Shown here: piece after piece, positions 60,776-64,000 of the stretch
How positions within the stretch are numbered: the first letter of the stretch is position 1
Layout of the letters: every line of letters starts with the position of its first letter
DNA from: Pyrus communis
Lineage: Eukaryota > Streptophyta > Magnoliopsida > Rosales > Rosaceae
NCBI RefSeq assembly: GCF_963583255.1
Contig: NC_084807.1
Coordinates: 17,321,072-17,385,071 of the forward strand
Direction of reading: 5' to 3'
DNA: 64,000 bases
Translations under genes and position numbers: made by a program
The notes under the pieces: generated by a model
What the model saw: only the letters and a program-made list of their open reading frames with translations
Told to the model about the DNA's origin: nothing
The model's database searches: none

Positions 60776-61430
60776 ACGTCTTTGGTATCCACTTGTGTAA
60801 ATGTTTTAAATTGACGATCGAATTAATTCATTGTGTTCATATAGGGTTAAAGAGTGGAGCTGTAAAAAAACATCAAAATCGGAGTTACAATAACTGTTAA
60901 ATCGTGATTTTTTCGATTATTGCCATCGAAAAGGTTTGTCCCGTTACTTGATATCTGAATGTTTGTTTTTTGCGATTTTTGGTGTACACGATCTCGAAGC
61001 ATATACAAACAACTTTGACGGTTGGATCGTTAAAACTAGTTTCGTACAATGCGTATCACATCAAAACATTAGATTCACTAACATTTGGAGTTTATTTATA
61101 CTTTCATCAAGTATAACATAAGATTTTGTGGTATCCACTTGTGTAAACATTTTAAATTGACGATCAAATTTGTTTATTGTATTCATATAGGATCAAGGAG
61201 TGTAGCTGTAAAAAATCATCAAAATTGGAGTTAAAATAACCGTTAAATCGTGCTTTTTCGTTTATAATCGTCGAAAAGTTTTGTCCCGTTACTTGATCTC
61301 TACATGTTTTTTTTTTTGTGATTTTTGGCTTATGCGATCTCGAAGCATATAGAAACAAGTTTGACGGTTGGATCTTTGAAACTAGTTTCATACGATGCTT
61401 TTCTTATGAAGTTCAACCGTATATATATTT
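60776..61430 (+). repeat. two diverged copies of the ~327-bp unit found in CACTA-1
   Basis: Units at about 60776-61120 and 61121-61430 share with the 13958-15543 array GGTATCCACTTGTGTAAA, TTTGTCCCGTTACTTGAT, AAGCATATACAAACAA and TTTATACTTTCAT, with perhaps 85% identity by eye. They are on the same window strand as the CACTA-1 array, but the genes of the two elements are on opposite strands. Confidence 0.9.
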
Positions 61431-61629
61431 ACTAAGTAGATTTTTATTTATTTATTTATTTCATACTTATAATACTTAAGAAATTGACTGATATATATGA
61501 AAAAAAAAATTATTGTGGGTTTTTGTTAGAAAAATATATTATTGTGGGGTTTATGTTTAAAAAAATTTGAATTTGAAAGGAGGAAAGTCAAATTTTCAAT
61601 AATTTTTATAATACTTTTTTTTTCCAATT

Positions 61630-62095
61630 AAATACTTTGCGTGACGCCTTAGTATGATCGTCGTGCAAAACAACTTTGCGCGATGTCGAATTAAACACCT
61701 ACGTCGCGCAAGGTGTGATAATTTTAGCGGTATAATAGTGAAAAATAGGCCTTTTTTTTCAATTTTTCCAAAATTTTCCACTTTGCCCTCTTTATCTCCC
61801 TCAATTCGAACCCAAATGACAGCCCTTCTTTATCTCCCTCTCCTTCTTCTATTCGAACCCTCCTCCTTCTATTCAAAACTAACCCCTTTCTTTTCCCGTA
61901 GACCCCAGATCTCCTTCTCTCCTCTTCACAAATCTTGAACCCCAAATCTTTCCTCTTCACAAATCTTGAACCCCAAATCTTTCCTCTTCACAATCTTGAA
62001 CTCAAACCTGTCTTTCCTCTTAACAAATCTTGAACCCAAACGACAGACCTTCATGCAAATCTCGAAGCCGACGCGAATCAAGTCCCAAAATCAAG
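61630..62095 (+). promoter_or_regulatory. second GCGCGACG motif cluster and leader-like exon upstream of the TNPA-like start
   Basis: Motifs TTTGCGTGACGCC, TTTGCGCGATG and CTACGTCGCGCAAGG occupy 61637-61712. A CT-rich leader-like stretch follows with four ~31-base repeats (CTTTCCTCTTCACAAATCTT type, about 61915-62040) and ends in CAAG then GTAAGG at 62095. This resembles the leader exon after the 45279 terminus and could be the promoter region of the downstream gene. Confidence 0.5.
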
Positions 62096-62284
62096 GTAAG
62101 GGTTTCTGATTTTCAACGGGTTTTTGTTATTTAGGGTTTAGGCTCAAATTGCAAGTTGATTTCTGAGTATTTTGTTGATGTATGTGTGTTTTGTGTATGA
62201 ACATGAAATTGGCTTTTATTAATCTGATTTTAATTAAGGATGCATATGCCGTGTTAATTAAGGACCTTTTTAACAGGCCGGCGG

Positions 62285-62402
62285 CTGATGAACTTAAAAT
62301 GCCTTCAATGACAAGTACATGGATATAGCTTCATTAGGTACATGTTTATAGTTTTATCATATTCTGTTTCACTTTCATAGAACCAAAGATCAAGATGATG
62401 TT
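62285..62402 (+). repeat. chimeric second copy of SEC24-fragment sequence
   Basis: TGATGAACTTAAAATGC (also at about 58226-58242) is joined directly to sequence matching about 57372-57466, including AATGACAAGTACATGGATAT and TAGTTTTATCATATTCTG. It is thus a rearranged duplicate of parts of the captured-gene zone. Confidence 0.8.
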
Positions 62403-62975
62403 GACAGATAGCTTGGTTTTGACGAGTGTCCCTTTGGTTTTGGAATTGCTTGCCATCCGTTTTCTTTTTCTTTTTCAGACGATACCTTGACTGCATAAGC
62501 GGCAACAACTTCATTGGTATTTTTCCTTGATGGTTTTTACCTTATTAAGTGTTCTGTGTCTGTGGTATAGAACTCTCACTGTTTTCGATCAGGATTTTGC
62601 TTACTTTCTTGCTTTTTATCTTCATAATTTCAGAAAAAAGACTAATTATTTGGAAAAATTAGAGGCAGTCACCTCATACAGAATTTTGATTCCTTTAATG
62701 ATTTATTTGGAAAATTTTCAGAACTAAAATGTATAAACTTTTGGTTCAGGGCTGAAAAGTTTCTAACAATGTTCTAAAATCCAACTAAGACCAGCCATGT
62801 GATACCCTGGCTTTTCCTATATAAATGGAGTATCCACCTACATGCACAGGGTGACCTAATTTATTAAGTTTTGGTCAGTTATATAAAGTCAATAACATTT
62901 ATAAGGAAATATGGCTAATAACGTAGCCATATCATAATAAGCTTCATGGTCAAAATTTTCTCCAATGTTTTGTAA

Positions 62976-63026
<51 letters not shown>

Positions 63027-63760
63027 TATATCTAGTTGTTCTGTATTTATGTAGTTGTGACAAGATTGGGGCTTGTTGATGGTGTTATGTGTTCTGTAAG
63101 TTGGTTAACCCATGTTGCGTAGAAGTAAAAGCTTGAAACTTTTAAAATGTCGAACTATCATGTGTGTTTTCTCTTCATAACCGTTTGTACATTTAAACTA
63201 AAATCATTGATGTGCATAGTTGTATATTGTGTTCATCGAAACTAATGGTGCTTTCTACCTTCATTTGGGGAAATAAGGTTAGTTTAGTTGATTAAACGCC
63301 ATTGAGATTGAAAGTAATAGTGGTTTCTACTTTTATTTGGGGAAAATAAGGTAATTTATATTAATTTGTACATTATTGAGAATAAATTGTTTGAAAACGT
63401 TTAGTGGAATCAGGATGGGTTTTTTTTTTTGGGGGGGGGGGGGGGGGGGTGAACACATGTTTTTCCATTCTCTATCTAGTGGGGAGGTGTAAGGAGGACA
63501 TGATTAAGTATGAAGAGAGTTGAATAATTTCATTCATAAGTTCTGGATTAAACGCCATTTAGATGACTTGATATAGCTCTCATACGTGAACTTCAAAGTG
63601 ATGAAGTCCAACATGTGTTTCTGTACATTTGGTTTTCTTGTGTCCTTACTTCATGCTGCAAGAATGTATTCACTTTTATTAGTCCAAGTGGTGATTAGTT
63701 TCAAATGCAAGAAAGGATTAGTTTCTAATGTTATATTTTTATGGTTCAAAAAGTGTATAG
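62403..63760. other. 1.4 kb with microsatellites, no gene recognised
   Basis: A (TA)n tract at 62979-63021 and a T-run followed by 19 G at 63431-63449 are the only clear structures. If the leader exon ending at 62095 is real, this is intron sequence leading to the ORF at 63761. Confidence 0.5.
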
Positions 63761-64000
63761 ATGTCGCAGTTGATCACTCGTCGTCGGAGTGTGACCAATG
63801 CGCCTCTCGCATTATCAGCATCTACTGCTCCACCCGTGAGTGCTCCATTGATTCAAGAGCCTACACCCCTTGTTAAGGCTACTTCTACGGCGTCTCAGGT
63901 GCCCGTCTCATCGACGTCATCAGTGTCGGTTCAGCCGCTCAGTGCACGGCGGCTTCACCGACGCCGCTGCGAGCCAGAGCCTTCTGATCACACTTCCTCG
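63761..64000 (+). CDS. possible start of the CACTA-2 TNPA-like gene (partial, runs off the window)
   Basis: The frame from ATG 63761 (MSQLITRRRSVTNAPL) stays open for 80 codons to the window edge. Composition is Ser/Thr/Pro-rich followed by Arg-rich (ARRLHRRRCEPE), similar in style to the disordered N-termini of plant transposase family 24 proteins. GC content rises compared with its surroundings, supporting coding. The diagnostic motifs of the family would lie beyond the window, so the assignment rests mostly on position after TNP2, as in CACTA-1. Confidence 0.45.
   Translation, partial: MSQLITRRRSVTNAPLALSASTAPPVSAPLIQEPTPLVKATSTASQVPVSSTSSVSVQPLSARRLHRRRCEPEPSDHTSS

Larger units (their letters stand above)
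45279..64000 (+). mobile_element. CACTA-2: second CACTA transposon region, left end in window, right end outside
   Basis: A terminus CACTAGTAGAAAAA at 45279 opens a zone of TTTGCGCGACGC motifs, followed by a leader-like exon with a GT donor (end 45772). Then come a nested Helitron (46139-50043), an intact TNP2-like gene (52842-56409), captured gene pieces, more GCGCGACG motifs (59401, 59901, 61637-61710) and a possible TNPA-like start (63761). This is the same gene order as CACTA-1, on the other strand. Net of the Helitron, the ATG of TNP2 is ~3.7 kb from the terminus. The weak point is a 12-base inverted copy of the terminus ending at 46024, which could mean that 45279-46024 is a separate short element. 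Confidence 0.55.

Overview
This is a nuclear chromosome segment of a dicot plant. Its host genes have plant-style introns, and it holds Ty3/gypsy, CACTA and Helitron elements of plant type. A dispersed repeat at about 31620-31790 looks to me like one common in apple and pear, so Rosaceae (Maleae) is my best guess. That is recall, not a search.

Layout. (1) 1-6013 is the 3' part of a Ty3/gypsy element: the end of an integrase, then a spliced gene on the opposite strand encoding a plant mobile domain (PMD) protein, then the 3' LTR. (2) 6329-9012 (-) is a complete three-exon glycerol-3-phosphate acyltransferase of the cutin GPAT4/GPAT8 type. (3) 9852-31577 is a complete CACTA transposon (CACTA-1) with matching terminal inverted repeats and a 3-bp target duplication. 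It holds a TNPA-like gene and a TNP2-like transposase, both on the minus strand. The transposase is dead: it has an in-frame stop and is split by a 9.56-kb Tekay/Del-type Ty3/gypsy element at 17870-27429. That nested element has 2315-bp, nearly identical LTRs, a TTTCA target duplication, a tRNA-Met-type primer site and one open Gag-Pol frame. (4) 34489-35496 (-) is a four-exon mitochondrial ribosomal protein gene, probably mS23. (5) 37924-38399 is a LINE-type RNase H remnant, followed by a 195-bp foldback MITE. (6) 40509-43291 (-) is a complete four-exon PIP1 aquaporin. (7) 45279 to the window end is a second CACTA region (CACTA-2): a terminus with GCGCGACG motifs, a nested 3.9-kb non-autonomous Helitron (46139-50043), an intact TNP2-like transposase (52842-56409, +), captured pieces of two vesicle-traffic genes (SEC24 and RIC1), repeats and a large foldback, and what may be the start of a TNPA-like gene at 63761.

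The three host genes (GPAT, mS23, PIP1) are unrelated single genes in a transposon-rich setting. The most unusual content is the antisense spliced PMD gene inside the first retrotransposon, and the zone between TNP2 and TNPA in both CACTA elements. In each, that zone carries extra clusters of terminal-type motifs and copies of the same ~327-bp repeat. In CACTA-2 it also carries the captured SEC24 and RIC1 exons.
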